Origin: Raskinella chloraquaticus (SeqCode)
Lineage (GTDB): Bacteria; Pseudomonadota; Alphaproteobacteria; Rhizobiales; UBA4765
Length of the DNA stretch: 64,000 bases
Assembly (NCBI GenBank): GCA_002365175.1
Contig: DEZK01000007.1
Coordinates: 183,660 to 247,659 of the forward strand
Direction of reading: 5' to 3'
A program made the translations under genes and the position numbers. This document shows positions 52,898 to 61,767 of this stretch, one piece after another. A model generated the notes under the pieces. It saw only the letters and a list, made by a program, of their open reading frames with translations, was not told the DNA's origin and searched no databases. Positions within the stretch are counted from its first letter, which is position 1. The number at the start of each line of letters is the position of its first letter.

Positions 52898-54358
52898 ATG
52901 AACTACTCATCCCCGCCCCCATCACAAAAGCAGTCGGCAGACAGCGTCGAAGACGCGCTCGCTACTCCCTTCATTCAGGGTGGGTTGTCAGCAAAATTGC
53001 TCATATTGACTATTTTCTTCGTGCTTCTGGCTGAAATCCTGATCTACATCCCATCGATCAGTAATTATCGGCTGACGCAGCTCCAAGACCATCTATCCGC
53101 CGCCCGGACAGCCGCGCTCGTGCTGGATGCAGCGCCCGAAGGGCTGGTGCCGCGCGCGCTCGAATTGCAGATCCTGCAGCAGGTCGGCGCACGGGCGATC
53201 ATCCTCAAGCGCGGCAACGCACGGCGGCTGCTGGCGTTTTCCGACATGCCGCCGACCGTGAGCACGACATTCGATCTTCGTGATGCGTCACGTATCAAGA
53301 GTGTGTTTGATGCCTTTGCCACCCTCTTTGGCACAGGGCCGCAGATCATAGGCCTCATCGGAGACGCACCTCGGGAAGGCGAGTTCGTCGAAATTGTCAT
53401 GAGCGATGAGGAGCTACGCGCCTCGATGTGGCGCTTTTCGCTCAATATCCTTCTGCTGTCGCTGGTGATTTCGATCTTCACCGCCGCGCTGGTCTATCTC
53501 TCGCTTCTGGCACTTTTTGTTAAGCCGATGCGCGAGATATCAGCCAAGATCATGGCGTTCCGCGAGGCACCGGAGGAGCCCAGCGCCATCATGGCGCCCA
53601 GCGACCGACAGGATGAAATCGGGCTGGCGGAGCGGGAATTACGCCGCATGCAGCGGCAAATCCAGACAGCGCTGGTGCAGAAAACGCATCTTGCCGCGCT
53701 TGGTCTGGCTGTGTCCAAGATCAGCCATGATCTGCGTAACATCCTCGCCTCGGCGCAGCTTTTTTCCGACCGCCTGTCGAGCGTGTCGGAGCCAACCGTG
53801 CAGCGTCTGATGCCGCGTGTGATCGGCTCTATCAACCGCGCCATTGCTCTGTGCCAGAGCACGCTTGCCTATGGCCGCGCCGCTGAACCGGCTCCCAACC
53901 CACGGCATGTGCGCTTCAAGATGTTGATCGACGATGTCGGGGCAGCGCTTGGCCTTGGCGAGGGTTATCCCGCCTGGATCAATGAGGTCGACGACAAGGC
54001 AACCGTCTTTGCTGATCCCGAGCAGCTTTACAGGGCGTTTCTCAATCTTGGCCGCAACGCGGTGGAAGCTTTGCGCGCGCAGCCGCCCAGGAATGGCGGG
54101 GCAATTCGTATCGCCATGCGCGCCAGCGAGACGAGCGTGATTATTTCTATGGCGGATAATGGTCCAGGCATTCCGGCAAAAGTACGTGACAAACTGTTTC
54201 AACCCTTCGCTGCCAGCGGCAATAAAGGCTCGGGACTTGGTCTTGCCATTGTCGCCGAACTCATTCGCGGCCATGGCGGAACCATCACTCTTCAGCCGTC
54301 GCCGGTTGGGACATTGTTTGAAATCGAGCTGCCTGCGCAAACAACGGGCAGGGCGTGA
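52898..54358 (+). CDS. Membrane sensor histidine kinase, orphan
   Basis: 486 residues. Two membrane helices bracket a periplasmic sensor (about 28-50 ILTIFFVLLAEILIYIPSIS; and about 180-205). A HAMP-like linker follows. The phosphoacceptor His277 lies in KISHDLRNILASAQ. The ATPase core has the N box NLGRNAVEALRAQ, G1 DNGPGIPAKVRD and G2 GSGLGLAIVAEL. No response regulator gene is adjacent. It overlaps nothing but follows the flavoenzyme gene by 6 bp, so it is in that transcript. The signal is unknown. Confidence 0.92.
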   Translation: MNYSSPPPSQKQSADSVEDALATPFIQGGLSAKLLILTIFFVLLAEILIYIPSISNYRLTQLQDHLSAARTAALVLDAAPEGLVPRALELQILQQVGARAIILKRGNARRLLAFSDMPPTVSTTFDLRDASRIKSVFDAFATLFGTGPQIIGLIGDAPREGEFVEIVMSDEELRASMWRFSLNILLLSLVISIFTAALVYLSLLALFVKPMREISAKIMAFREAPEEPSAIMAPSDRQDEIGLAERELRRMQRQIQTALVQKTHLAALGLAVSKISHDLRNILASAQLFSDRLSSVSEPTVQRLMPRVIGSINRAIALCQSTLAYGRAAEPAPNPRHVRFKMLIDDVGAALGLGEGYPAWINEVDDKATVFADPEQLYRAFLNLGRNAVEALRAQPPRNGGAIRIAMRASETSVIISMADNGPGIPAKVRDKLFQPFAASGNKGSGLGLAIVAELIRGHGGTITLQPSPVGTLFEIELPAQTTGRA

Positions 54359-54363
54359 TTTTA

Positions 54364-54396
54364 AGCAAAAAACTAGCTCGACTATCCTTTTTTGCT
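54364..54396. terminator. AT-rich hairpin after the histidine kinase gene
   Basis: AGCAAAAAA and TTTTTTGCT form 9-bp perfect arms around a 15-base loop, starting five bases after the kinase stop. The A/T-rich arms give a weak stem, but position and a T-run suit a terminator. The rest of the 271-bp gap to pckA shows nothing else certain. Confidence 0.35.
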
Positions 54397-54629
54397 AAAA
54401 ATCCGTCTTATGCCTATTTCTGCGGACATAGAGCCGATGGTGCAGCGCGAAAGAAGGCGGGCACGGCTTAACCACATCACAGGTCGCAAGCCGCCTGCCT
54501 ATTGAAGCCCTGTCATGTTTTCGTTACAGAGCCGTCCAGCGCGGGCGGTGATCACATTCATCCACCCGCCGACTGAAGGGTGATGGACGTCAGCACTGCC
54601 GCTAGAGCAGGGCGCATGGGAGGGTTTCA

Positions 54630-56243
54630 GTGAAACAGACAGGCATCTTCAACAGCGCTGCGGGCGCCGCGGAATTCGGGCTTGGCAAGGCGTCATCCAT
54701 TCAGTGGAACCTCACCGAAGCACCGCTTTACGAAGCAGCGATTGCGCGCGGCGAAGCGCAGGTGGTTGCCGGCGGTCCGCTGGTTGCCGAAACCGGACAG
54801 CACACCGGCCGCTCACCCAAAGATAAATTCATCGTCCGCGATGACACCACCGATCAGTCGATCTGGTGGGATAACAATGCGGAGATGTCGCGGCAGCATT
54901 TTGATACACTGCACGCCGATATGCTGGCGTTCGCCGCCGACAAGGATCTGTTCGCCCAGGATCTCTATGGCGGGGCTGATCCCAAATACCGCATCAATGT
55001 GCGTGTCTATGTCGAAAAGGCGTGGCATGCGCTGTTCATCCGCCATCTGCTGCGCCGCCCTTCCCGCGAAGAGCTTGCAAGCTTCGTCCCGCAAATGACG
55101 ATCCTCGATCTCCCCTCCTTCAAGGCTGATCCCAAGCGTCACGGCACGCGCAGCGAGACCGTCATTGCCTGCGATTTCACCCGCAAGATCGTGCTGATCG
55201 CCAATTCGGCCTATGCAGGCGAAATGAAGAAATCCGTGTTCAGCCTGCTGAACTTCCTGCTGCCGCCGCAAGGGGTGATGCCGATGCATTGCTCGGCCAA
55301 TACCTCAACGGAGGGTTCGGCGGCGGTCTTCTTCGGCCTTTCGGGCACCGGCAAGACGACGCTGTCGTCGGATGCCTCGCGCATTCTCATCGGCGATGAC
55401 GAACATGGCTGGGGACAGGACGGTATCTTCAATTTTGAAGGCGGCTGCTACGCCAAGATGATCCGTCTGTCGAAGGAGGCGGAGCCGGAAATCTATGAGG
55501 CGGTGAGCCATTTCCCGGCGGTACTGGAAAATGTCGTCATTGATCCTGATACCCGCCGCCCGCTTTTTGATGATGGCTCAAAGACGGAAAACACGCGTGG
55601 CGCCTATCCCATGCACGTCATCCCCAATGCGTCCGAAACCGGGCTTGCCGGCCATCCGCGCAATATCATCATGCTGACGGCGGATGCTTTCGGTGTCATG
55701 CCGCCGATTGCCAAACTCAATCCGGCGCAGGCGATGTATCATTTCCTGTCAGGTTATACGGCGAAGGTTGCTGGCACCGAGCGTGGCGTGAGCGATCCGA
55801 CCGCCACGTTCTCCACCTGTTTTGGCGCTCCCTTCATGCCGCGCCACCCGTCTGTCTATGGGGCGTTGCTGAAAGAGCTGATCGCCAAGCATCAGGTCGA
55901 TTGCTGGATCGTCAACACCGGCTGGACCGGTGGCAGCTTCGGGGTAGGCCGGCGCATGCCGATCCAGGTGACGCGCGCGCTTCTCAATGCAGCGCTCAAC
56001 GGGACGCTGAAGAGCGCCAGTTTCCGTACCGACCCTTATTTCGGTTTCCAGGTGCCAACCGATGTGCCGGGCGTTCCCGTGCACATTCTCAACCCGTTCA
56101 AGACATGGGCGGATAAAGCGGCCTTTGATGCGACCGCCCGCAAGCTGGTTGCCATGTTCCAGGAAAATTTCACCAAGTTTGAAGCCCATGTCGACCGCGA
56201 GGTGGCGTTAGCCGCGCCGTCGATCCGGCTGGCTGCCGAATAA
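54630..56243 (+). CDS. pckA: Phosphoenolpyruvate carboxykinase (ATP)
   Basis: 537 residues from a GTG at 54630 with an excellent GGGAGGG ribosome site. It converts oxaloacetate and ATP to PEP, CO2 and ADP, the entry step of gluconeogenesis. Conserved stretches: GGPLVAETGQHTGRSPKDKF near 48, the kinase-1a loop FGLSGTGKTTLS near 233 and DDEHGW near 255. A FEGGCYAK metal/substrate motif follows, and NTGWTGGSFGVGRRMP is near 432. Length fits the ATP type. A clear terminator follows. Confidence 0.98.
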   Translation: MKQTGIFNSAAGAAEFGLGKASSIQWNLTEAPLYEAAIARGEAQVVAGGPLVAETGQHTGRSPKDKFIVRDDTTDQSIWWDNNAEMSRQHFDTLHADMLAFAADKDLFAQDLYGGADPKYRINVRVYVEKAWHALFIRHLLRRPSREELASFVPQMTILDLPSFKADPKRHGTRSETVIACDFTRKIVLIANSAYAGEMKKSVFSLLNFLLPPQGVMPMHCSANTSTEGSAAVFFGLSGTGKTTLSSDASRILIGDDEHGWGQDGIFNFEGGCYAKMIRLSKEAEPEIYEAVSHFPAVLENVVIDPDTRRPLFDDGSKTENTRGAYPMHVIPNASETGLAGHPRNIIMLTADAFGVMPPIAKLNPAQAMYHFLSGYTAKVAGTERGVSDPTATFSTCFGAPFMPRHPSVYGALLKELIAKHQVDCWIVNTGWTGGSFGVGRRMPIQVTRALLNAALNGTLKSASFRTDPYFGFQVPTDVPGVPVHILNPFKTWADKAAFDATARKLVAMFQENFTKFEAHVDREVALAAPSIRLAAE

Positions 56244-56266
56244 CGCTCGCGGTATTCCAGAAAAGA

Positions 56267-56296
56267 AAGGCCGGGTCCAAAGCCCGGCCTTTTTTG
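56267..56296 (+). terminator. Rho-independent terminator of pckA
   Basis: AAGGCCGGG and CCCGGCCTT form a perfect 9-bp stem with a 7-base loop, then a run of Ts, 23 bp after the pckA stop. It also lies in the gap to the convergent nfu gene and has some A-run on its left, so it may work in both directions. Confidence 0.92.
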
Positions 56297-56313
56297 ATTT
56301 ATATAGCGCGGCG

Positions 56314-56877
56314 CTAAACGCCGACGGCCTGCACTTCACGGACTTCCGGCACGAAATGCTTCAGCAGGTTCTGGATGCCGTGCTTGAGCGTCGCGGTCGA
56401 TGAGGGGCAGCCGGAGCAGGCGCCGCGCATATTGAGATAAACCACGCCATCGGCATAGCGGCGGAAGGTGATGTCGCCTCCATCCTGGGCGACTGCCGGG
56501 CGGACCCGCGTTTCGAGAAGATCCTTGATGGCTTCGACGATCTCGGCATCTTCCGGCGCGAACTCCTCCTGCGTGGCTTCGCTTAAGGACGCCTCCGCCA
56601 TGACCGGGGCGCCGGACAGGTAATGCTCCATGACAGCGCCGAGAATCGCTGGCTTGATATGCGCCCACTCCTCGTCCGCGGTCTTGGTTACGGCAACAAA
56701 ATCCTCGCCAAAGAAAACCGTCGCCACACCTTTGAGCGCAAACAGCCGCTCGGCCAGAGGTGATGCAATCGCATCCTCCGCCTGGCGAAACTCGCGGGTG
56801 CCGCTGCCCAGGACCGGCTTTCCCGGCAGGAATTTCAAGGTGGCGGGATTGGGCGTTGCTTCGGTCTGGATAAACAT
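56314..56877 (-). CDS. NifU-like (Nfu) iron-sulfur scaffold protein
   Basis: 187 residues. The N-terminal Nfu_N domain starts MFIQTEATPNPATLKFLPG, and the C-terminal NifU domain carries the cluster-binding C-x-x-C in MRGACSGCPSSTATL. Such proteins carry 4Fe-4S clusters to target enzymes. It lies leftward after the universal stress protein gene (78-bp gap), as in many Rhizobiales near trpS. Confidence 0.96.
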   Translation of the reverse strand: MFIQTEATPNPATLKFLPGKPVLGSGTREFRQAEDAIASPLAERLFALKGVATVFFGEDFVAVTKTADEEWAHIKPAILGAVMEHYLSGAPVMAEASLSEATQEEFAPEDAEIVEAIKDLLETRVRPAVAQDGGDITFRRYADGVVYLNMRGACSGCPSSTATLKHGIQNLLKHFVPEVREVQAVGV

Positions 56878-56955
56878 CGGGGCCTCGCTGGCAGGTTACC
56901 GCCTGAGATTGTGATGACGACAGGCTGCTTCAAGCCGTCTTATGGCATAAATCGC

Positions 56956-57453
56956 TCAGGATAGCGCATCAATTTCCGCATCGCTGAGATGTCCAGGAAC
57001 GATGGTGATGGGAACAGAAAAGGAGGAAATCGCCCCGCCCGCCAATGCAGCGATCAACGGGCCCGGTCCCTCACGCCCGGTGCCCGCCGCCAGAATCAGG
57101 ATGGCGATATCCTCATCCTCGCTGATGAGGCGCAATATTTCGGCAGCCTTGTCGCCCTCGCCCACATGGCGTTCAGGCTCAAGGCCGGAGACGGCGCGTA
57201 CGCGGATGGCTGCTTGTTGCAGCGCTTCTTCAGCCGCGTCCAGCGCTTCCTGGCGCATCAGCGCTTCGACACCTGCCCAGGACTGGCGGTCCGGCGGCGC
57301 GCTGATTGCCAGCATCACCACCTGGCCGCCGGTCGATTGCGCGCGTCTGGCGGCGTAATAAATGGCGCGGTCGCTCTCCGCCGTACCATCAACGATGATG
57401 AGGAATTTGCGCTGATGTCCCGGTTCACTCGACCGACGTGGCGATTGCGGCAT
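56956..57453 (-). CDS. Universal stress protein (UspA family)
   Basis: 165 residues. The fold is marked by KFLIIVDGTAESDRAIYYAA near the start, the central VSGLEPERHVGEGDKAAEIL and ILILAAGTGREGPGPLIAAL, and SFSVPITIVPG near the end. The G-x-x-G ATP-loop resembles that of ATP-binding Usp proteins but is not perfect. Its role in stress survival is general. A MITE-like element separates it from trpS upstream. Confidence 0.93.
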   Translation of the reverse strand: MPQSPRRSSEPGHQRKFLIIVDGTAESDRAIYYAARRAQSTGGQVVMLAISAPPDRQSWAGVEALMRQEALDAAEEALQQAAIRVRAVSGLEPERHVGEGDKAAEILRLISEDEDIAILILAAGTGREGPGPLIAALAGGAISSFSVPITIVPGHLSDAEIDALS

Positions 57454-57481
57454 GGCACGGCCTCATGAAGGATCAGGATTG

Positions 57482-57759
57482 GGGTCCAGACCTATTAATT
57501 TCAGCGCAAAGGTCGCTGGCGGGAAGCGCGAGATCGCGAAGCAAGCCTGCGGGAAGTCTAAAGACTTTCAAAGGCTTGCGACCAAAACACTGGTGAGCTG
57601 GATATCGCGTTTCCAGCCGCGATCCGCAGGACATGAAAGGGGTGGCGAACTGGTTCGTCGAAAGGCTCAACCATACGCAAGGGTATGCTTTTCGCCTTTC
57701 TCCTACCATTTCATCCACCCTTTTCATGCCGTTGCGTTGAAATTAATAGGTCTGGACCC
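57482..57759. mobile_element. MITE-like element with 28-bp terminal inverted repeats
   Basis: The left end GGGTCCAGACCTATTAATTT (continuing CAGCGCAA to 57509) and the right end (57732-57759, reverse complement identical except one base) form 28-bp inverted repeats bounding 278 bp. The inside has smaller dyads, including GCAAGCCT...AGGCTTGC and AAGTCTAAAGACTT, and no transposase. An internal leftward frame of 84 codons (57473-57727) exists but is probably not a gene. The element lies exactly in the trpS-usp gap, 28 bp from each gene. No clear target-site duplication was seen. Confidence 0.8.
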
Positions 57760-57787
57760 TAGGCGATCAGTGACAAGCCTAGCCGTT

Positions 57788-58831
57788 TCAGCGGCTGCGC
57801 AACAGGCCGACGATATCGCGAACCTCGCGCATGACCGGGGCCGCAATCGCGCGCGCGCGCGCTGATCCCTCGGCAAGAACAGCCTCGACAGCACCTTCAT
57901 CATCAAGCCAGCGGCGCATGTCAGCCGAAATCGGCGACAAGCGGGCGACCGCGGCATCAGCCAATGCCGTCTTGAAGCGCGAAAACTGCCCGCCGCCGAA
58001 TTCACCGAGAACAGACGACACATCCGCGCCCGTTAGTGCGGCATAGATGCCAACGAGATTTTCAGCTTCCGCCCGCCCCGCGAGCCCTTTTTCTTCCGAT
58101 GGCAGAGGCTCGGGATCGGTCTTGGCCTTGCGGATCTTCTGGGCAATCGCCTCAGGGCTGTCGGTCAGATTGATACGCGAATAATCGGAGACATCCGACT
58201 TCGACATTTTCTTCGTGCCATCGCGCAAGCTCATTACGCGGGTCGCCGGCCCGGTGATCATCGGCTCGGGGAGCGGGAAGAAGACCTCGCCAAACCCATG
58301 GCTGGCGATCGAGCCGGCGAAATCCATATTGAATTTCTGGGCGATGTCACGCGACAGTTCGAGATGCTGCTTCTGATCATCGCCGACCGGCACGTGGGTT
58401 GCCTTGTAGACCAGAATGTCGGCTGCCATCAGCACCGGATAGGCATAAAGCCCGACCGCCACGTTTTCGCGATCCTTGCCGGCTTTTTCCTTGAACTGCG
58501 TCATGCGATTGAGCCAGCCGAGACGGGCGACGCAATTGAATATCCAGGCGAGTTCCGCGTGCTCCGCAACCTGGCTCTGGTTGAAGATGATCGACTGTTT
58601 GGGATCAAGGCCACAGGCGAGATAGGCTGCTGTCACTTCAATAATGGCGCGGCGCAATGCGACCGGGTCCTGCGCAACGGTGATGGCGTGCAGATCAACC
58701 ACGCAATAGATGCATTGATGGGTCGACTGCATCGCGATCCAGTTGACCATGGCGCCAAGATAATTGCCAAGATGAAGATTGCCGGTTGGCTGCATGCCCG
58801 AGAATACCCGCGGCGCAAAAGGCGTGGTCAT
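57788..58831 (-). CDS. trpS: Tryptophanyl-tRNA synthetase
   Basis: 347 residues, class I synthetase. The HIGH-type motif is in PTGNLHLGNYLGAM near residue 16-28 and KMSKS is intact (GTKKMSKSD near 206). It charges tRNA-Trp. It is 69 bp downstream of glnD on the same strand. In many Rhizobiales a murJ gene lies between glnD and trpS; here it is absent. Confidence 0.98.
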   Translation of the reverse strand: MTTPFAPRVFSGMQPTGNLHLGNYLGAMVNWIAMQSTHQCIYCVVDLHAITVAQDPVALRRAIIEVTAAYLACGLDPKQSIIFNQSQVAEHAELAWIFNCVARLGWLNRMTQFKEKAGKDRENVAVGLYAYPVLMAADILVYKATHVPVGDDQKQHLELSRDIAQKFNMDFAGSIASHGFGEVFFPLPEPMITGPATRVMSLRDGTKKMSKSDVSDYSRINLTDSPEAIAQKIRKAKTDPEPLPSEEKGLAGRAEAENLVGIYAALTGADVSSVLGEFGGGQFSRFKTALADAAVARLSPISADMRRWLDDEGAVEAVLAEGSARARAIAAPVMREVRDIVGLLRSR

Positions 58832-58900
58832 TATTCGCTTCCCTGTTTCCGGCGCTGCTTATCGCCGCAAGCACGCAGGCTGGCAAGGGGCGATGTCACC

Positions 58901-61711
58901 TCAACGAGCGGGCGGCGGGCTGTCGCTGAAGACGGCCAGAAGTGCGGTGCGGATGTTCAGCTGAACCTGCTTTTCCTGAATTTTACCACCCAGAAGGTTC
59001 GTGACATAAAATACGTCAACCGCGCGCTCGCCAAAGGTGGAGATATGCGCCGAGCCGATATTGAGATCAAGATTGGAGAGCGCGGTCGTCAGATCGTAAA
59101 GCAAGCCCGGCCGATCAAGGCCGGAGACTTCGACGACGGTAAACGCATCCGACCAGGAATTATTGACAAGGACGTCGGGCTCGATCTCAAAATGCCGGTA
59201 GCGAGGTCGTTTGGCCAGACGCTCGGCTACAAGCTGGGCCAGGCGCAGCTTGCCGGACAAGACATCGCGTATCGATTTGGCGACACGCTCGGTGCGCGCC
59301 AGTTCCTCGTCCTCACGCTCGAAAGCGCGCGTGAGGAAGATTGTGTCGAGCGCCTCGCCCCTGGTCGTTGTGAAGATCTGGGCATCAACGATATTGGCGC
59401 CGGCGGCAGCACAGGCCCCGGCGATCGTTGCCAGCAGGCGCGGGTGATCGGGGGCAAGTACCGTCAGCTCGGTGATGGCGCGGAAGGCGTCGGTCTCAAC
59501 CGAAGTCGCCAGTCGCAGGCCGGAGCGGCGGGAGTCTCGCAGCAGGCCCGCATGCGCCACTTTGCGGCTTGTTTCAACCTTGAGCCAATAGGGAGGATAG
59601 TGACGGGCAAGCAATTCGGCGCGATCCTCGTCGCTCCATGTCGACAATGCCGCCGCCAGATCGGTCTTTGCTGCTTCGACGCGATGGCTGCGATCAATCT
59701 GGCTGTGCCCGCCGGCAAGCACAGGCTCCGTCTCGTAGTAAAGGGTGCGCAGCAACTGCCCCTTCCAGCCATTGAAGACGCCAGGGCCGACGGCGCGAAT
59801 ATCGGCAACCGTCAGGATCAACAGCAGCTTCAGACGCTCAAGGCTCTGCACGGTCGTGGCGAAGGCGGAGATGGTCAGCGGATCAGACAGATCGCGCGAC
59901 TGGGCAATCGTCGACATGGTGAGATGTTCGCGCACGAGCCAGGCAACGGTATCGGTCTCAGCTGCCGTCAAGCCAAAGCGTGGCGCGAGGTGGCGGGCTA
60001 CTTTCTCGCCCGCCAGTGAATGATCCTCAGCACGCCCCTTGGCGATATCGTGGAGAAACAGCGCCACATAAAGAACGCGCCGCGACTGGATGGTCGCAAA
60101 GACTTCCGTTGCCAGCGGATGCTCTTCTTTAAGGCGCCCGTTCTCGATATCGGAAAGGATGCCAATGCTGCGTAGGAGATGCTCATCAACCGTGTAGTGA
60201 TGGTACATGTTGAACTGCATCATGGCGATGACGCGGCCGAACTCGGGAACGAACCGGCCGAGAACGCCCGCTTCATTCATGGCCCGCAGCCGCAATTCAG
60301 GCGCGTCATGCGAGGTCAGCAATTCGAGAAAGACGGCATTGGCCGCAGGATCATCCGCCAGCCTGCTGTCGAGGAGATGAAGCGAGCGGGTGACCGCCCG
60401 CAAGGCGTCGGGATGCAACGACACGTTCAGCGCCTCGGACGCCGCGAAAAGCTTGATGAGATTGATCGGCGCGCGCTCGAACACCTGGTCGTCGCGCAGC
60501 GTCAGACGATTATTGACGATCAGAAAATCGGGATAATCGGGTGCTGCCACAGGGCGCTGGCCACGGAAGCGGCGCACGAAGCGGTTGAGGAGCGGCGGCG
60601 GCTTGACATGGCGCGCTTCAAGCGCGGCAGAGAGGATGCGGGTGAGATCGCCCACGGTCTTCGCCACCATGAAATAATGCTTCATGAAGCGCTCGACGGC
60701 GCGCAGCGCCGAATTGTCGCGATATCCCATCCGCAGCGCCACCGCCGCCTGGACGTCGAAGGACAGGCGCTCTTCGGCACGGCCGGTCAGGAAATGGAGA
60801 TGGCAGCGCACGCGCCACTGAAATTCTTCGCATTTTTCGAAACGGCGCAGCTCGTTGCGGTCGAAAACACCGGCACTGACCAAGTCACGCGGGCTGCGTA
60901 CACGGTAGACGTATTTGCCGATCCAGTAGAGCGTGTGCAGGTCACGCTGGCCACCCTTGCTTTCCTTGATATTGGGCTCGACGAGGTAACGTGTATTGCC
61001 GGCACGGCGATGGCGCTGATCCCGTTCGTTGAGCTTGGCGGCAACGAATTCGACGGCGGTCCCCCGCGCCACCTCGCGGTCGAAGCGCTGCATCAACTCG
61101 TCATGGAGGGCCGGATCGCCCCACAGATGACGGGCTTCAAGGATCGAGGTGCAGATGGTGGTATCATCTTTCGCTGATCGGATGCATTCAGCGACCGAGC
61201 GGGTCGCGTGGCCGACTTTCTGGCCAAGATCCCACAGCATGTAGAGGATGTATTCGATAACGCTCTCGCCCCACGCCGTCCGTTTGTAGGGCAGAAGAAA
61301 GAGCAGATCGATGTCCGAACCGGGCGCCAGTGTCCCGCGCCCATAACCACCAACGGCGAGGATCGCCACGTGCTCGCTATCGGAAGGATTGTCCTGACGA
61401 AAGACGTGGGCGGCAACGAAATCAGCGAGCGCGCCGATCAACTCATCCTGGAGGCGCGACAGGCGCTCGGCACATCGCAGCCCGTCGCGATCGGCGAGGA
61501 GCGATTGTTCTGCTGCCTGCCGGCCGGAAGCCAGCGTGTCCTTCAGAAGAGCGCGCACACGGGCTGTCGTCTCGGTTGAGCGGATATCGACCGCCTCGCC
61601 GGCGATCTCGGCAAGCAAGCGACGCAATTTTTCCTGATCGCCCAGTCCCGCATCGTGACTGAGCGAACTGGCAGGCAGGCCCGAATCGGCAAGGCGCGGA
61701 TCAGCTCTCAT
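58901..61711 (-). CDS. glnD: Bifunctional PII uridylyltransferase / uridylyl-removing enzyme
   Basis: 936 residues. The nucleotidyltransferase motif is GGYGRGTLAPGSDIDLLFLL near 121-140. A linker helix region follows, and the HD hydrolase domain contains LHDIAKG near 553. Two C-terminal ACT domains start near 745 (TELTVLAPDHPRLLATIAG) and 858 (VVEVSGLDRPGLLYDLTTAL) and sense glutamine. GlnD adds or removes UMP on PII proteins according to nitrogen status. All key residues seem intact. Its start ATG is at 61711. Confidence 0.97.
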   Translation of the reverse strand: MRADPRLADSGLPASSLSHDAGLGDQEKLRRLLAEIAGEAVDIRSTETTARVRALLKDTLASGRQAAEQSLLADRDGLRCAERLSRLQDELIGALADFVAAHVFRQDNPSDSEHVAILAVGGYGRGTLAPGSDIDLLFLLPYKRTAWGESVIEYILYMLWDLGQKVGHATRSVAECIRSAKDDTTICTSILEARHLWGDPALHDELMQRFDREVARGTAVEFVAAKLNERDQRHRRAGNTRYLVEPNIKESKGGQRDLHTLYWIGKYVYRVRSPRDLVSAGVFDRNELRRFEKCEEFQWRVRCHLHFLTGRAEERLSFDVQAAVALRMGYRDNSALRAVERFMKHYFMVAKTVGDLTRILSAALEARHVKPPPLLNRFVRRFRGQRPVAAPDYPDFLIVNNRLTLRDDQVFERAPINLIKLFAASEALNVSLHPDALRAVTRSLHLLDSRLADDPAANAVFLELLTSHDAPELRLRAMNEAGVLGRFVPEFGRVIAMMQFNMYHHYTVDEHLLRSIGILSDIENGRLKEEHPLATEVFATIQSRRVLYVALFLHDIAKGRAEDHSLAGEKVARHLAPRFGLTAAETDTVAWLVREHLTMSTIAQSRDLSDPLTISAFATTVQSLERLKLLLILTVADIRAVGPGVFNGWKGQLLRTLYYETEPVLAGGHSQIDRSHRVEAAKTDLAAALSTWSDEDRAELLARHYPPYWLKVETSRKVAHAGLLRDSRRSGLRLATSVETDAFRAITELTVLAPDHPRLLATIAGACAAAGANIVDAQIFTTTRGEALDTIFLTRAFEREDEELARTERVAKSIRDVLSGKLRLAQLVAERLAKRPRYRHFEIEPDVLVNNSWSDAFTVVEVSGLDRPGLLYDLTTALSNLDLNIGSAHISTFGERAVDVFYVTNLLGGKIQEKQVQLNIRTALLAVFSDSPPPAR

Positions 61712-61767
61712 GCCGGCAGCAGATACCGGCTTCCCCGGCTGTCAGGCAAGAAGGGGAACCAGACGGT

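Noticed and set aside
57473..57727. 84-codon frame inside the MITE-like element
   Set aside because: It runs into the terminal inverted repeat and has no known domain; the structure of the DNA explains the region better.
58298..60019. 573-codon open frame on the plus strand over trpS and glnD
   Set aside because: It is antisense to two well-supported genes, has no recognisable domain, and long antisense frames are expected in GC-rich coding DNA.
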